A DNA stretch of 64,000 nt from Primorskyibacter sedentarius (GTDB lineage: Bacteria; Pseudomonadota; Alphaproteobacteria; Rhodobacterales; Rhodobacteraceae). Both the position numbers and the translations under genes were made by a program. Below are positions 8,210 to 17,132 of the stretch, one piece after another (position 1 is the first letter of the stretch; each line of letters opens with the position of its first letter). Location: positions 62,001 through 126,000 of the forward strand of contig NZ_SLZU01000007.1 of assembly GCF_004342065.1 (NCBI RefSeq). The letters are read 5' to 3'. Below the pieces are notes generated by a model, which made no database searches, had not been told where the DNA came from, and saw only the letters and a list, made by a program, of their open reading frames with translations.

Positions 8210-9754
8210 TTACATGAAGGCGTCGGGCATCGACGCCTTCTTTTCGGCGACATAGGCGTTGAGCGCCTCGTTGATCGCCGGATCCAAGGCAGGCTGCTGA
8301 TAATCGTTCAGCAGCTTTTCAACCCGCAAGGCGGCGAGCGCTTCGGAATCGCGCGCGCCCTCTTCGTCCCAGGTTTCAAACGGTTTGTAGTCGAAGGTTT
8401 CAGACCGCCAGAACGCTGTCTTGAAATGCGCCTGGGTATGCGCGCAGCCAAGATAATGACCACCTGGGCCCACCTCGCGCATCGCGTCCAGCGCCTGCGC
8501 TTCCTCGTCGATATTGACGCCTTGTGCGAATTTGTGCAGCGCCCCCAACTGGTCGGCATCCATCACGAATTTCTCGAAGCTCGACACCAGCCCGCCTTCC
8601 AGCCAGCCACAGGCATGCAGCATGAAATTGACGCCTGACAGCAGGCCCATGTTCAGGCTGTTCGCAGTCTCGTAGGCGGCCTGCGCGTCCGGCAGTTTCG
8701 ATCCGCAGAACGACCCTGACGAACGGAAGGGCAGCCCCAGACGCCGCGCCAGCTGACCTGCGCCGTAAGTGACATGGCTGGCCTCGGGTGTGCCGAATGT
8801 CGGCGCGCCGGAATTCATGTCGATCGAGGTCACGAACGCACCAAAGATGACCGGAGCGCCCTTTCGGATCAGCTGCGAATAGGCGATCCCTGCCAGCACT
8901 TCGGCCAGAACCTGCGTCAACGTCCCCGCCACCGAGACAGGTGCCATCGCACCGCCAACGATGAACGGAGAGATCACCGAAGCCTGATTGTTGCGCGCAT
9001 AGACCTCCAGCGAGCCCATCATCACATCGTCGAATGTCAGCGGAGAGTTGATATTGATGAGCGATGTCATCACCGTATTTTCCTGCACGAACTCCTTGCC
9101 GAAGAGGATTTCGCACATATCAACCGAATCCTGCGCCCGGCTGGGTTCCGTCACCGACCCCATGAACGGTTTGTCCGACAGCGTCATATGCGCCTGCAAC
9201 ATGTCCAGATGGCGCTTGTTCACAGGAATGTCCGTCGGCTCGCAAACCGTTCCGCCGGAATGGTGCAGCCATTTGGACATGTAGCCCAGCTTCACGAATT
9301 TGCGGAAATCTTCCATCGTGGCATACCGGCGACCGCCTGCGACATCACGCACGAAAGGCGGACCATAGACCGGCGCCAAGACCAGCGACTTGCCCCCGAT
9401 CTCGACATTGCGGGCGGGGTTGCGGGCGTGCTGGGTGTAGCTTTGCGGCGCGGTGCTGCACAGCTGGCGGGCAAGGCCGCGCGGAATGCGCACGCGCTCG
9501 CCATCAATATCAGCGCCTGCGTTGCGCCACAGATCCAGCGCTGCGGGGTTGTTGACGAAATTGACGCCGATCTCTTCCAGCACGGTCTCGGCGTTATATT
9601 CGATGATCTCCAGCGCCTCGGTGGTCAGAACCTCGAAATTCGGGATGTTCCGCTCGATGAAGCGGGCCGTCTCGACGCTGACAGCCGTGCGTTCTGCCCT
9701 GCGTGCGGCGCCACCGCCACCCCGTGCGCGTCTGCGGCCTGCTGCTTCAACCAT
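8210..9754 (-). CDS. Non-pyrrolysine MttB-family (trimethylamine/betaine) methyltransferase
   Basis: The 514-residue protein belongs to the MttB superfamily of TIM-barrel corrinoid methyltransferases, recognisable from TTEALEIIEYNAETVLEEIGVNF, LVLAPVYGPPFVRD, HHSGGTVCEPTDIP and FGTPEASHVTYGAGQLARRLGLP. Archaeal MttB carries pyrrolysine at an in-frame TAG; here the whole frame reads without a TAG, so it is the non-Pyl type. Non-Pyl relatives demethylate quaternary amines such as glycine betaine. No corrinoid protein or methylcobalamin:THF methyltransferase is nearby, so its partner must be encoded elsewhere. The N-terminus (RRRARGGGGAARRAER) is low-complexity and basic. Confidence 0.88.
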   Translation of the reverse strand: MVEAAGRRRARGGGGAARRAERTAVSVETARFIERNIPNFEVLTTEALEIIEYNAETVLEEIGVNFVNNPAALDLWRNAGADIDGERVRIPRGLARQLCSTAPQSYTQHARNPARNVEIGGKSLVLAPVYGPPFVRDVAGGRRYATMEDFRKFVKLGYMSKWLHHSGGTVCEPTDIPVNKRHLDMLQAHMTLSDKPFMGSVTEPSRAQDSVDMCEILFGKEFVQENTVMTSLININSPLTFDDVMMGSLEVYARNNQASVISPFIVGGAMAPVSVAGTLTQVLAEVLAGIAYSQLIRKGAPVIFGAFVTSIDMNSGAPTFGTPEASHVTYGAGQLARRLGLPFRSSGSFCGSKLPDAQAAYETANSLNMGLLSGVNFMLHACGWLEGGLVSSFEKFVMDADQLGALHKFAQGVNIDEEAQALDAMREVGPGGHYLGCAHTQAHFKTAFWRSETFDYKPFETWDEEGARDSEALAALRVEKLLNDYQQPALDPAINEALNAYVAEKKASMPDAFM

Positions 9755-9987
9755 GTCTCGCCTCGCGATTTACCGCGCGGGCCCATCGCGGGCGCGCCTG
9801 TTCAAGCCTTTTACCGCGCGCATCGGCAGGTCTTTTTCCGGTTTCCGGCAGTTAAGAGGCGAAAACGACATCCGCGGTCATTCCTGACATCGGTATTGTT
9901 CACGCCCGATTGCCTTTGACCTTGCGGCAGGCAATGGGCATCATGCCCTAAAAAGCGGCAGAACGCCTAAAAACGGAGGATGCAGGC

Positions 9988-10689
9988 ATTTCTGAATCAC
10001 CAGCAGCAGTTTCCAGATCCGAACCGGAACGCAAAACCCTGACCTCGTCAGAGATTACCGCCGTCGCACATCTGTATCGCGGCGAGGTCTATCGCAGCAC
10101 GATCTGGCGCACCCGGCTGGACACCACAACCAACTGGGCCGTGGTCACGCTGGGGGTTGCGCTGTCAATCTCCTTCGCCTCGCCCGACGCGTCGCCCTTG
10201 CCGCTGGTGCTGGTCGGCGTGCTGATCATCCTGTTCCTGATGCTGGAGGCGCGGCGCTACCGCTATTTCAATGTCTGGCGCGCCCGTGCCCGCTGGATGG
10301 AGGTGCATTTCTACGCGCCCATGCTGGCCGATGGGGATCTGCATCTTGAAGAGGACTGGCAGAAGGTGCTGGCCAATGACTACCTGCGCCCGCGCTATCA
10401 CGTGTCATCCATGGTGGCGGTCGGGCGGCGTATCCGGCGCAACTATCTGTGGATTCTGCTGATCCAGGCGATGGCCTATATGGGCAAGCTCGTGGTCCAT
10501 CCCACCCCTGCGCAAACTGTCGAAGAGGTCATCCGCCGCGCCGATGTCGGCCCCCTGCGCGGAGAGGTCGTGATTGGAATCGGCCTGCTTTATGTCCTTA
10601 CATGGGCCGGCATCGCGATCTGGAGCGCGCGGATGGATTCTCGCCGCGGCGCGATCCGGGGCACGGAACAGTCCAGTTCCATGGGCTAG
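9988..10689 (+). CDS. DUF2270 integral membrane protein, apparent ATT start
   Basis: The product is a membrane protein of the DUF2270 family: ITAVAHLYRGEVYRSTIWRT, TNWAVVTLGVALSISFA, a hydrophobic hairpin, and two further C-terminal membrane spans around residues 150-220. The first in-frame ATG/GTG is at about 10141, inside the conserved domain, so the true start must be upstream. The frame is open back to a TAA at 9949-9951. A strong GGAGGA (9975-9980) stands eight bases before an ATT at 9988, which would give 233 residues. A CTG at 10039 or a sequence error are alternatives; an out-of-frame ATG at 9980 overlaps the ribosome site and gives only 20 codons. Function unknown. Confidence 0.75.
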   Translation: MSESPAAVSRSEPERKTLTSSEITAVAHLYRGEVYRSTIWRTRLDTTTNWAVVTLGVALSISFASPDASPLPLVLVGVLIILFLMLEARRYRYFNVWRARARWMEVHFYAPMLADGDLHLEEDWQKVLANDYLRPRYHVSSMVAVGRRIRRNYLWILLIQAMAYMGKLVVHPTPAQTVEEVIRRADVGPLRGEVVIGIGLLYVLTWAGIAIWSARMDSRRGAIRGTEQSSSMG

Positions 10690-10770
10690 GGCCCAAGCCC
10701 GGCCCCGCCTGTCACGCCCGCGCCAGCCGGGTCTTGCGAAGCACGCGGCAACGGGCTACGAGCTTTGCCC

Positions 10771-12339
10771 ATGAGCCAGACATCGCATGACCGCCTCCTT
10801 ATCATCGACTTCGGATCCCAGGTAACGCAGCTGATTGCGCGCCGCCTGAGAGAGCTGAATGTCTATTGCGAAATCCACCCCTATCAGAAGGTCACCGATG
10901 CCTTTCTGAAGGAGTTTGCCCCAAAGGCCGTGATCTTCTCGGGCGGACCGGATTCGGTGACCCGCGAAGGCAGCCCGCGCCCGCCCAAAGCGGTCTATGA
11001 CCTGGGCGTGCCGATCCTTGGCATCTGTTACGGCCAGCAGGTCATGATGCAGGACCTTGGCGGCCGCGTCGTCGGCGGCGAAGGCACAAGCGAGTTTGGC
11101 CGCGCCTATGTCACGCCCGAACCTGACCGGATCGACCTTCTGCAGGGCTGGTTCATGGACGGATCGGGGCGCGAGCAGGTCTGGATGAGCCATGGCGATC
11201 ACGTGGCCGACCTTGCCCCCGGCTTCAAGGTTTTCGGCACCTCCCCCGGTGCGCCCTATGCCATCACCGCAGATCTCGACCGACGGTTCTATGCCGTGCA
11301 GTTCCACCCCGAAGTGCACCACACCCCCAACGGCAAGACGCTCTACGAGAATTTCGTCAAGGATGCCGGGTTCACGGGCGACTGGACGATGGGCGCCTAC
11401 CGCGAAGAAGCGATCCGCAAGATCCGCGAACAGGTCGGCGATGCCAAGGTCATCTGCGCGCTTTCGGGCGGCGTTGACAGCTCCGTCGCGGCCGTTCTGC
11501 TGCACGAAGCGATCGGCGATCAGCTGACTTGCGTCTTTGTCGATCACGGGCTGTTGCGCATGAACGAGGCGACCGAAGTCGTCACCATGTTCCGCGAACA
11601 TTACAACCTGCCTCTCATCCATGCCGATGAAAGCGCGCTGTTTCTTGGCAAGCTGGACGGCGTGTCCGACCCGGAAACCAAGCGCAAGATCATCGGTGGT
11701 CTGTTCATCGAGGTGTTCCAGAAATACGCCGACCAGATCGAAGGCGCAGAATTCCTGGCCCAGGGCACGCTTTACCCCGATGTCATCGAATCGGTGTCGT
11801 TCAGCGGCGGCCCCTCGGTCACCATCAAGAGCCACCACAACGTGGGCGGCCTGCCTGAAAAGATGGGGCTGAAGCTGGTCGAACCGCTTCGCGAGCTCTT
11901 CAAGGACGAGGTCCGCGTTCTGGGGCACGAGCTTGGCCTACCTGCCAGCTTCATCGGCCGCCACCCCTTCCCCGGCCCCGGTCTGGCAATCCGCTGCCCC
12001 GGAGAGATCACCCGCGAAAAGCTGGAGATTCTGCGCAAGGCCGACGCGGTCTATATCGACCAGATCCGCAAGCACGGCCTGTATGACGAGATCTGGCAAG
12101 CCTTTGTCGCGATCCTGCCCGTTCGCACGGTGGGTGTAATGGGCGATGGTCGGACATATGACTTTGCCTGCGCCCTGCGCGCGGTGACTTCTGTCGATGG
12201 GATGACAGCCGATTACTACCCTTTCACCCATGAATTCCTGGGCGAAACGGCCACACGAATCATCAACGAGGTCAAGGGCATCAACCGCGTCACCTATGAC
12301 GTGACCAGCAAACCGCCCGGCACGATCGAGTGGGAATGA
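10771..12339 (+). CDS. guaA: GMP synthase (glutamine-hydrolysing)
   Basis: This 522-residue cytoplasmic enzyme converts XMP to GMP. The N-terminal class I glutamine amidotransferase has its nucleophile in GICYGQQ and the His/Glu pair in QFHPEV; the ATP pyrophosphatase P-loop is [12 protein letters not shown]; the C-terminal dimerisation domain ends with the conserved [18 protein letters not shown]. The ATG at 10771 is chosen over a TTG six bases upstream. It marks the left border of the accessory catabolic cluster. No clear terminator was found in the 258 bases that follow. Confidence 0.97.
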   Translation: MSQTSHDRLLIIDFGSQVTQLIARRLRELNVYCEIHPYQKVTDAFLKEFAPKAVIFSGGPDSVTREGSPRPPKAVYDLGVPILGICYGQQVMMQDLGGRVVGGEGTSEFGRAYVTPEPDRIDLLQGWFMDGSGREQVWMSHGDHVADLAPGFKVFGTSPGAPYAITADLDRRFYAVQFHPEVHHTPNGKTLYENFVKDAGFTGDWTMGAYREEAIRKIREQVGDAKVICALSGGVDSSVAAVLLHEAIGDQLTCVFVDHGLLRMNEATEVVTMFREHYNLPLIHADESALFLGKLDGVSDPETKRKIIGGLFIEVFQKYADQIEGAEFLAQGTLYPDVIESVSFSGGPSVTIKSHHNVGGLPEKMGLKLVEPLRELFKDEVRVLGHELGLPASFIGRHPFPGPGLAIRCPGEITREKLEILRKADAVYIDQIRKHGLYDEIWQAFVAILPVRTVGVMGDGRTYDFACALRAVTSVDGMTADYYPFTHEFLGETATRIINEVKGINRVTYDVTSKPPGTIEWE

Positions 12340-12553
12340 CCCGCAGCGCGCAAGCAGGCAGGCATCGCCCGCAGACGCGCGCAGTGGCAGAGTTCGCCTG
12401 AACAGGCAACGCCCGGCCCTTTCGATTCCGAACCGGGGTCAGGCGTTCTTACCTCCAGCGCACCCCCATCATTGCCAAGGATACACGATCCAGTCGAAGC
12501 ACCGCCGGTCCACACCAGTAGCTGGCATCTGCGTCCATGTTGACTCGATCCTG

Positions 12554-12570
12554 ATAGTATACAATCATAC
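12554..12570. promoter_or_regulatory. GntR-type operator, site A
   Basis: The sequence ATAGTATACAAT (12554-12565) is continued by CATAC. Its reverse complement contains GTATGATTGTATAC, the same 14-mer found on the plus strand at 20740-20753. It lies 27 bases upstream of the GTG of the M14 deacylase gene and is predicted to control the deacylase-sulfatase-M81 operon. Confidence 0.7.
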
Positions 12571-12597
12571 GAAAATTATTTGAGAAGGATCAGTGAC

Positions 12598-13629
12598 GTG
12601 GCTGCACCGACCCTGAGCCGCATCGGCTGCCCAATTGATTTTGACAAGAACGGTTACCAAGCAGGCTATGCCCGCGCCCCCCACTCCCGCAACAATGCCG
12701 GGTGGGGTGTCATCGAGATTCCGATGATCAGTATCAAAAACGGCACCGGCCCCACCGTGCTGCTGACCGGTGGGCTGCATGGCGACGAATATGAAGGCCA
12801 GATCGCCATTTCGCGGCTGGCGCAAAGCCTCGATCCCGGCGAAATTCAGGGGCAGGTCATCATGATGCCCTGCGTGAACGTGCCCGCCGCCCTGGCAGAC
12901 AAACGGCTATCACCCATTGACGGGCTTGATATCAACCGCTGTTTTCCCGGTGACCCGCGCGGCAGTTTCACACCGATGCTGGCGCATTTTCTGGACAGTG
13001 TCGTGCTGCCGCATGTCGATATTTCGGTCGATATGCACACAGCCGGCCACAGCCTCGACGCAGCACTGTCGACCAACATGCATCACGTTCAGGACGCCAC
13101 CAAACTGCGCAGGACCATGGCCGCGGCAGAGGCTTTCGGCGCGCCTTACAACGTGGTCTTCGCGGGGGTCGATGAGGGCGCGACCTTCACCTCCAGCGTC
13201 GAGGCGCGGCGGCTGATCTCTCTGGGCACCGAACTGGGTGGCTGGGGGCGCGTCAGTATTGACGGGGTCAAGGTCGGCTCTCGCGGCATCCGAAATATTT
13301 TAAAACATTTCAATATTCTGGAGGGCGAACCTATCGCGAAACACGAGGATGGGACCCCCTTCACCCGCCACATGATGGTGCGCGACACAGAGGCCTATCT
13401 GACCGCCCCAAAATCGGGTATTTTCGAGCCCACGAATTACCACGGCGCGACCGTCTTCAAGGGGCAGATCGCGGGGTATCTGCATTTCCCGGAGGATATC
13501 GGGACGGCGCCCACGATCCTGCAATACCCCAGTTCCGGCGTGATCTGGATGGGCGGTGGGCCCGGCCGTGTCACGCGCGGGGATCCGGTCGCCGTGCTGA
13601 TGGAAGATTACCGCGATGACTGGCTCTGA
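12598..13629 (+). CDS. M14-family succinylglutamate desuccinylase/aspartoacylase-like deacylase
   Basis: The 343-residue zinc hydrolase of the AstE/AspA group has Zn ligands visible in GLHGDEYEG (H61, E64) and DMHTAGHS (H147). It resembles DoeB-type N-acyl-diaminobutyrate deacetylases (GWGVIEIPMISIKNGTGP) and should cleave an N-acyl amide in the cytoplasm, as no signal peptide is present. The GTG at 12598 with AAGGA nine bases upstream is preferred to a TTG at 12580. It is the first gene of a three-gene operon with a sulfatase and an M81 peptidase; the ATG of the sulfatase lies inside its last codons. The true substrate is unknown; acylated and sulfated compounds are plausible from context. 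Confidence 0.87.
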   Translation: MAAPTLSRIGCPIDFDKNGYQAGYARAPHSRNNAGWGVIEIPMISIKNGTGPTVLLTGGLHGDEYEGQIAISRLAQSLDPGEIQGQVIMMPCVNVPAALADKRLSPIDGLDINRCFPGDPRGSFTPMLAHFLDSVVLPHVDISVDMHTAGHSLDAALSTNMHHVQDATKLRRTMAAAEAFGAPYNVVFAGVDEGATFTSSVEARRLISLGTELGGWGRVSIDGVKVGSRGIRNILKHFNILEGEPIAKHEDGTPFTRHMMVRDTEAYLTAPKSGIFEPTNYHGATVFKGQIAGYLHFPEDIGTAPTILQYPSSGVIWMGGGPGRVTRGDPVAVLMEDYRDDWL

Positions 13630-15178
13630 GATGCGGACGCCCCGCTCCTCCACCAGAACGCCCCGTCGCGGCAGAAAGAACAAGCGGCCCAATATCCTGT
13701 ACATCATGTCAGACCAGCACGCGCGCCGCGTTGCGGGATGTTACGGCGACAGCGTGGCGCAGACCCCGAATATTGACCGGCTGGCGGCGCGGGGCGTCTG
13801 TTTCGACACCACCTATTGCCCCTCTCCGATCTGCGTGCCCAGCCGGATGTCGGCCTTCACCGGGCAACACCCGCATGAGCAACGATGCTGGACCCTGCAG
13901 GACCATCTGAGCAGCGACCGGCCAACATGGATGCACGCGCTCGGCGCGGCCGGATATCGCCCCACGCTTGCCGGGCGCATGCATGCTGTCGGACCGGATC
14001 AGATGCACGGCTTTGTCGAACGTCTGGGCGGTGATGCGGGTCCGAACTGGCCGGGCGTGCCTGCGCAAAGCCTTGGCCCGCTGGCCTGGGCACAGGGGCC
14101 GGGTCCGACCTCGCTCAAACGCTCGGGCACCGGGCGGTCGGGCTATCAGACCGTCGACGAAGAAACCGCCGCCATTGCCTGCGACTGGCTGGCAAGCAAA
14201 GGGGCCGAGACCACGAAGGAGAGCGATCCCTTCTGCCTCATGGTGGGCTTTCTTCTGCCGCATTGCCCCTTCGTTGCGGACCCCGCCGATTATGCGGTGT
14301 TTGACGGCAAGGTGCCGCCGCCCTCATTGCCAATGGCGGACCCGGAACATCCGTGGCTCGTGCGCTGGCGGCGTGATTGCGGCGTGGGCAAGGCCGATGT
14401 CGATGACATGATGCGCGCCCGCACGGCCTATTACGCGCTGGTGATGCGGATGGACCGGCTGATTGGCACGGTGCTGGACGCGCTGGAACGGGCCGGTCTC
14501 GATGACAATACGCTGATCATCTATTGTTCGGATCACGGGGAACAGATCGGCGAACATGGCCATTGGTGGAAGAACACGTTCTACGAGGATTCGGTCGCCG
14601 TCCCGCTGATCATGTCCTGGCCCGGCCGGTTGCCGCAAGGCGTCAGGCGCGCTCAGGTCACCAACCTGATCGATGTCGGCGCGACGCTGATCGACGCCGC
14701 CGGTGCGCCGCCCCTGCCCGCCTCGCATGGGCGCAGCCTGTTGAAGCTGTGCAAAACGCCCGTGCCGCGATGGGAAAACGTGACCTTCTCGGAATATGTC
14801 ACCGACACCACGGCCAACTGGTGCGGGTCTGAACCGACGCGACAGCGCATGATCCGCAAGGGCCGCTACAAGCTGATCTATATCGACGGCTATGAACCGC
14901 TGCTCTTTGATCTCGAAACCGACCCCGGGGAGACATGCGATCTGGCCGCCGACCCCGACCTTGCCGATATCCGGTCGCAGCTGACCGCCGAAGTGCTGGA
15001 GACTTGGGATCCGACAAGGATCGCTCAGGACGTGCGCAACCGAGAGCGGGAAAAGGCGATCCTGCACGAATGGGCCAGCCAGACCCGGCCCGAACAGCAA
15101 TATGTCCGGCGGCTGGAGCCGTCCGAAAGCTGGCTGGAGCCGCCCTCGTCAGGGATTGCCGCCCGCAAGCAGAAATGA
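13616..15178 (+). CDS. Sulfatase family hydrolase 1 (Cys-type, cytoplasmic)
   Basis: The 520-residue alkaline-phosphatase-superfamily enzyme starts its domain at RPNILYIMSDQHARRVAGCY. The formylglycine signature C-x-P-x-R is CVPSR (C73-R77), and the metal-binding SDHGEQIGEHG and CDLAADPDL at the C-terminus fit the choline-sulfatase/phosphonate monoesterase branch. There is no signal peptide, so it acts on imported substrate. Activation needs formylglycine conversion of C73 by an enzyme not encoded here. ATG 13616 has GGAAG upstream and overlaps the deacylase stop; ATG 13631 is an alternative. The following M81 gene starts in an ATGA overlap. Sulfate esters are the likely but unproven substrate; phosphonate or phosphodiester cleavage is possible. 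Confidence 0.88.
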   Translation: MTGSEMRTPRSSTRTPRRGRKNKRPNILYIMSDQHARRVAGCYGDSVAQTPNIDRLAARGVCFDTTYCPSPICVPSRMSAFTGQHPHEQRCWTLQDHLSSDRPTWMHALGAAGYRPTLAGRMHAVGPDQMHGFVERLGGDAGPNWPGVPAQSLGPLAWAQGPGPTSLKRSGTGRSGYQTVDEETAAIACDWLASKGAETTKESDPFCLMVGFLLPHCPFVADPADYAVFDGKVPPPSLPMADPEHPWLVRWRRDCGVGKADVDDMMRARTAYYALVMRMDRLIGTVLDALERAGLDDNTLIIYCSDHGEQIGEHGHWWKNTFYEDSVAVPLIMSWPGRLPQGVRRAQVTNLIDVGATLIDAAGAPPLPASHGRSLLKLCKTPVPRWENVTFSEYVTDTTANWCGSEPTRQRMIRKGRYKLIYIDGYEPLLFDLETDPGETCDLAADPDLADIRSQLTAEVLETWDPTRIAQDVRNREREKAILHEWASQTRPEQQYVRRLEPSESWLEPPSSGIAARKQK

Positions 15179-16668
15179 AGCGCGTCCTGATCGTGGCCCT
15201 CCAGCAGGAGGTGTCCAGCTTCAACCCGGTGCCAAGCACGCGCAGTGATTTCACCGTTCATGCAGGTGACGAGATGCGTCGCGCCTATGCAGGCACAGAC
15301 ACCTATACTGGCGGGGCGTTGGGCGTGCTGGAGTCTGCAGAGGGCATCGACCCGATCTGCGTCTATTCCGCAATCGCCTGTAGCGCAGGCGCGTTGGCGC
15401 ATGACGACTATCTGGACCTGAAAGCAGAGCTGTTGGCCGCAATCGCCGCACAGATGACGCAGGCCATTGACGGTGTGCTGTTCCTTCTGCACGGGGCCAT
15501 GGCCACCACGGCGGAAACCGACCCTGAGGGGGACATACTGGAATCCGTGCGCGGGCTTGTGGGCCGCGCCCCGGTCTTTGCCATGTCACTGGATTTGCAC
15601 GGGATATTGACGCGCCGCATGATCGCGGCCTGCCCCGCCTTCGAGTGTTTGCGCACATATCCCCATGTCGATTTCGCCGAGACCGGCGCGCGCGCCGCCC
15701 GGCTGTTGCTGCGCCAGTTGCAGGAGGATCTGACGCCGGTTGTGGCCCGGCTGCGCCTGCCGATGCTTGTGCGCGGGGATGAATGCATCACGCAAACTGG
15801 CATCTTTGGGCAATACATCGCGCGGGCGGTGGAACGGGTCGCGTCGGACGGGCTGATCGGTGCCAGTGTGTTGATCGGCAACCCATTCACCGATGTGCCA
15901 GAGCTTTGCTGCCAGGTTCTTGCCATCAGCAACGGGGATCCTGCCGGGGCAGAGCATGCCGCACGGGCCATTGCGGAGGGCTTCTTTGACCACCGCGCGC
16001 AATTGCAGGCTGATCTTGTCTCGCTGGATGCGGCTGCGGCGCTGGCGGCTGCGGGTCGCTTCCCGCTCGTGCTCAAGGATGCCGCGGACGCGCCCAGTTC
16101 CGGTGCCTCCGGCGACTCGATGGAGGTTGTGCGCGCGCTGCTTGATGCAGGCTGCGAGGCGACGATCCTTGCGCCTGTTGTCGATGCGCCCTGCACCGCC
16201 CTTGCGCACAGCATGGGGGTCGGTGCGTCCGGTCGCTTCACGCTTGGTGGCAGCTGCGACAGCCGGTTTGCCCCGCTGGAACTCGACGCGACGGTCGCAA
16301 TGCTGTCGGACGGGCAATACCGGATGGAAACCTGGGGCGTCATGGAACAGGCCGGCCCCTGCGCCAAGCTGCGCGCAAGCAATCTGACGGTAATCGCCAC
16401 GTCCCGCGCGGTGCAGCTTTTCGACCGGTCGCTCTTTCTGGCACATGGCGAGGATCCGCGAAATCATCAGATTATCGTGGTGAAATCCCCCCATTGTCAG
16501 CACCGCTATTTCGATGAATGGGCCGATACGGTGGTGTCGGTCGATGCGCAGGGCGCAACCTCTGCCCGGCTGGAACGGCTTGGCCACAGGCTTTGCCCGC
16601 GCCCGATCTATCCCCTTGATCCGGAGACCGTTTTTATACCGGAGGTAGAGATCTTCGAACCCCTCTGA
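15175..16668 (+). CDS. M81-family metallopeptidase (MlrC-like)
   Basis: The 497-residue protein matches the M81 family, whose namesake MlrC degrades linearised microcystin. Landmarks are MKRVLIVALQQEVSSFNPVPS, LFLLHGAMATTAETDPEGD, MSLDLHGILTRRM with the conserved metal-binding D-H, and the C-terminal YPLDPETVFIPEVEIFEPL. Members often sit with Dpp-type ABC importers, as here, and may hydrolyse amide bonds in small non-standard peptides. The ATG at 15175 overlaps the sulfatase stop (ATGA), which shows translational coupling. Its 3' end overlaps the convergent DUF1801 gene by about 61 bases. Confidence 0.88.
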   Translation: MKRVLIVALQQEVSSFNPVPSTRSDFTVHAGDEMRRAYAGTDTYTGGALGVLESAEGIDPICVYSAIACSAGALAHDDYLDLKAELLAAIAAQMTQAIDGVLFLLHGAMATTAETDPEGDILESVRGLVGRAPVFAMSLDLHGILTRRMIAACPAFECLRTYPHVDFAETGARAARLLLRQLQEDLTPVVARLRLPMLVRGDECITQTGIFGQYIARAVERVASDGLIGASVLIGNPFTDVPELCCQVLAISNGDPAGAEHAARAIAEGFFDHRAQLQADLVSLDAAAALAAAGRFPLVLKDAADAPSSGASGDSMEVVRALLDAGCEATILAPVVDAPCTALAHSMGVGASGRFTLGGSCDSRFAPLELDATVAMLSDGQYRMETWGVMEQAGPCAKLRASNLTVIATSRAVQLFDRSLFLAHGEDPRNHQIIVVKSPHCQHRYFDEWADTVVSVDAQGATSARLERLGHRLCPRPIYPLDPETVFIPEVEIFEPL

Positions 16669-17075
16669 CGCAGGTGATAGGTCAGCGCACTTACAATGAA
16701 AAGCCGCAGCTTCTCTGCTGGCAATTCGCTGTCCGGGTCCAGATGGATCGCGCGATTGCCCTCATAGCTGAACGCATCGGGAAACAGCGTGCGAAAATCG
16801 GAAATCAGCGTTGTCTGGCAATGTGTGTAGATCGCCACGCCGCCAGGCTTCGGCACGCCCAGCCGGATGGTTGATCCGGCCTTTGTCTGCGCGGTCAGAT
16901 AAGCAGGCTGTCCCCATTTCAGCGTCTCGAACACGGGCCCGACACCCGGCGTGTCGGCTGCCGCCTCGAAGATCAAACCGCGCAGCGCCACCAGATACGG
17001 ACGCGCCCGTTCAGGAAACCCGTCGAAACAACGCGCGACTTCAGGGTCCTCGAAAGCGGGTGTGGCTTGCAACAT
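16608..17075 (-). CDS. DUF1801 domain protein
   Basis: The 155-residue protein begins MLQATPAFEDPEVARCFDGF and contains LRGLIFEAAADTPGVGPVFETLKWGQPAYLT and RLGVPKPGGVAIYTHCQT, typical of the DUF1801/YdhG-like fold; the function is unknown. The ATG at 17075 is preferred over a TTG at 17111. It lies after the permease genes of the minus-strand operon and overlaps the convergent M81 gene at its 3' end, so it may be co-transcribed with the transporter or be a bystander. Confidence 0.78.
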   Translation of the reverse strand: MLQATPAFEDPEVARCFDGFPERARPYLVALRGLIFEAAADTPGVGPVFETLKWGQPAYLTAQTKAGSTIRLGVPKPGGVAIYTHCQTTLISDFRTLFPDAFSYEGNRAIHLDPDSELPAEKLRLFIVSALTYHLRQRGSKISTSGIKTVSGSRG

Positions 17076-17132
17076 GGATGAAAGGCTAGGCCCGCGCGGC
17101 AGCTCTGTCAAAGGCGCGCAGGCACCCGACCC

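Noticed and set aside
8774-9919. A 381-codon plus-strand frame opposite the MttB-family gene
   Set aside because: It is the antisense of a clearly conserved methyltransferase, rich in His/Arg/Gln as expected for a reverse shadow in GC-rich DNA.
12423-12450. A TTCGATTCC string after guaA resembling a tRNA T-loop
   Set aside because: No acceptor, D or anticodon arm can be folded around it and the flanking stem does not pair properly.
12294-12515. A minus-strand frame ending in HSIVPGG-like residues
   Set aside because: That segment is the antisense of the conserved guaA C-terminus, a familiar spurious prediction.
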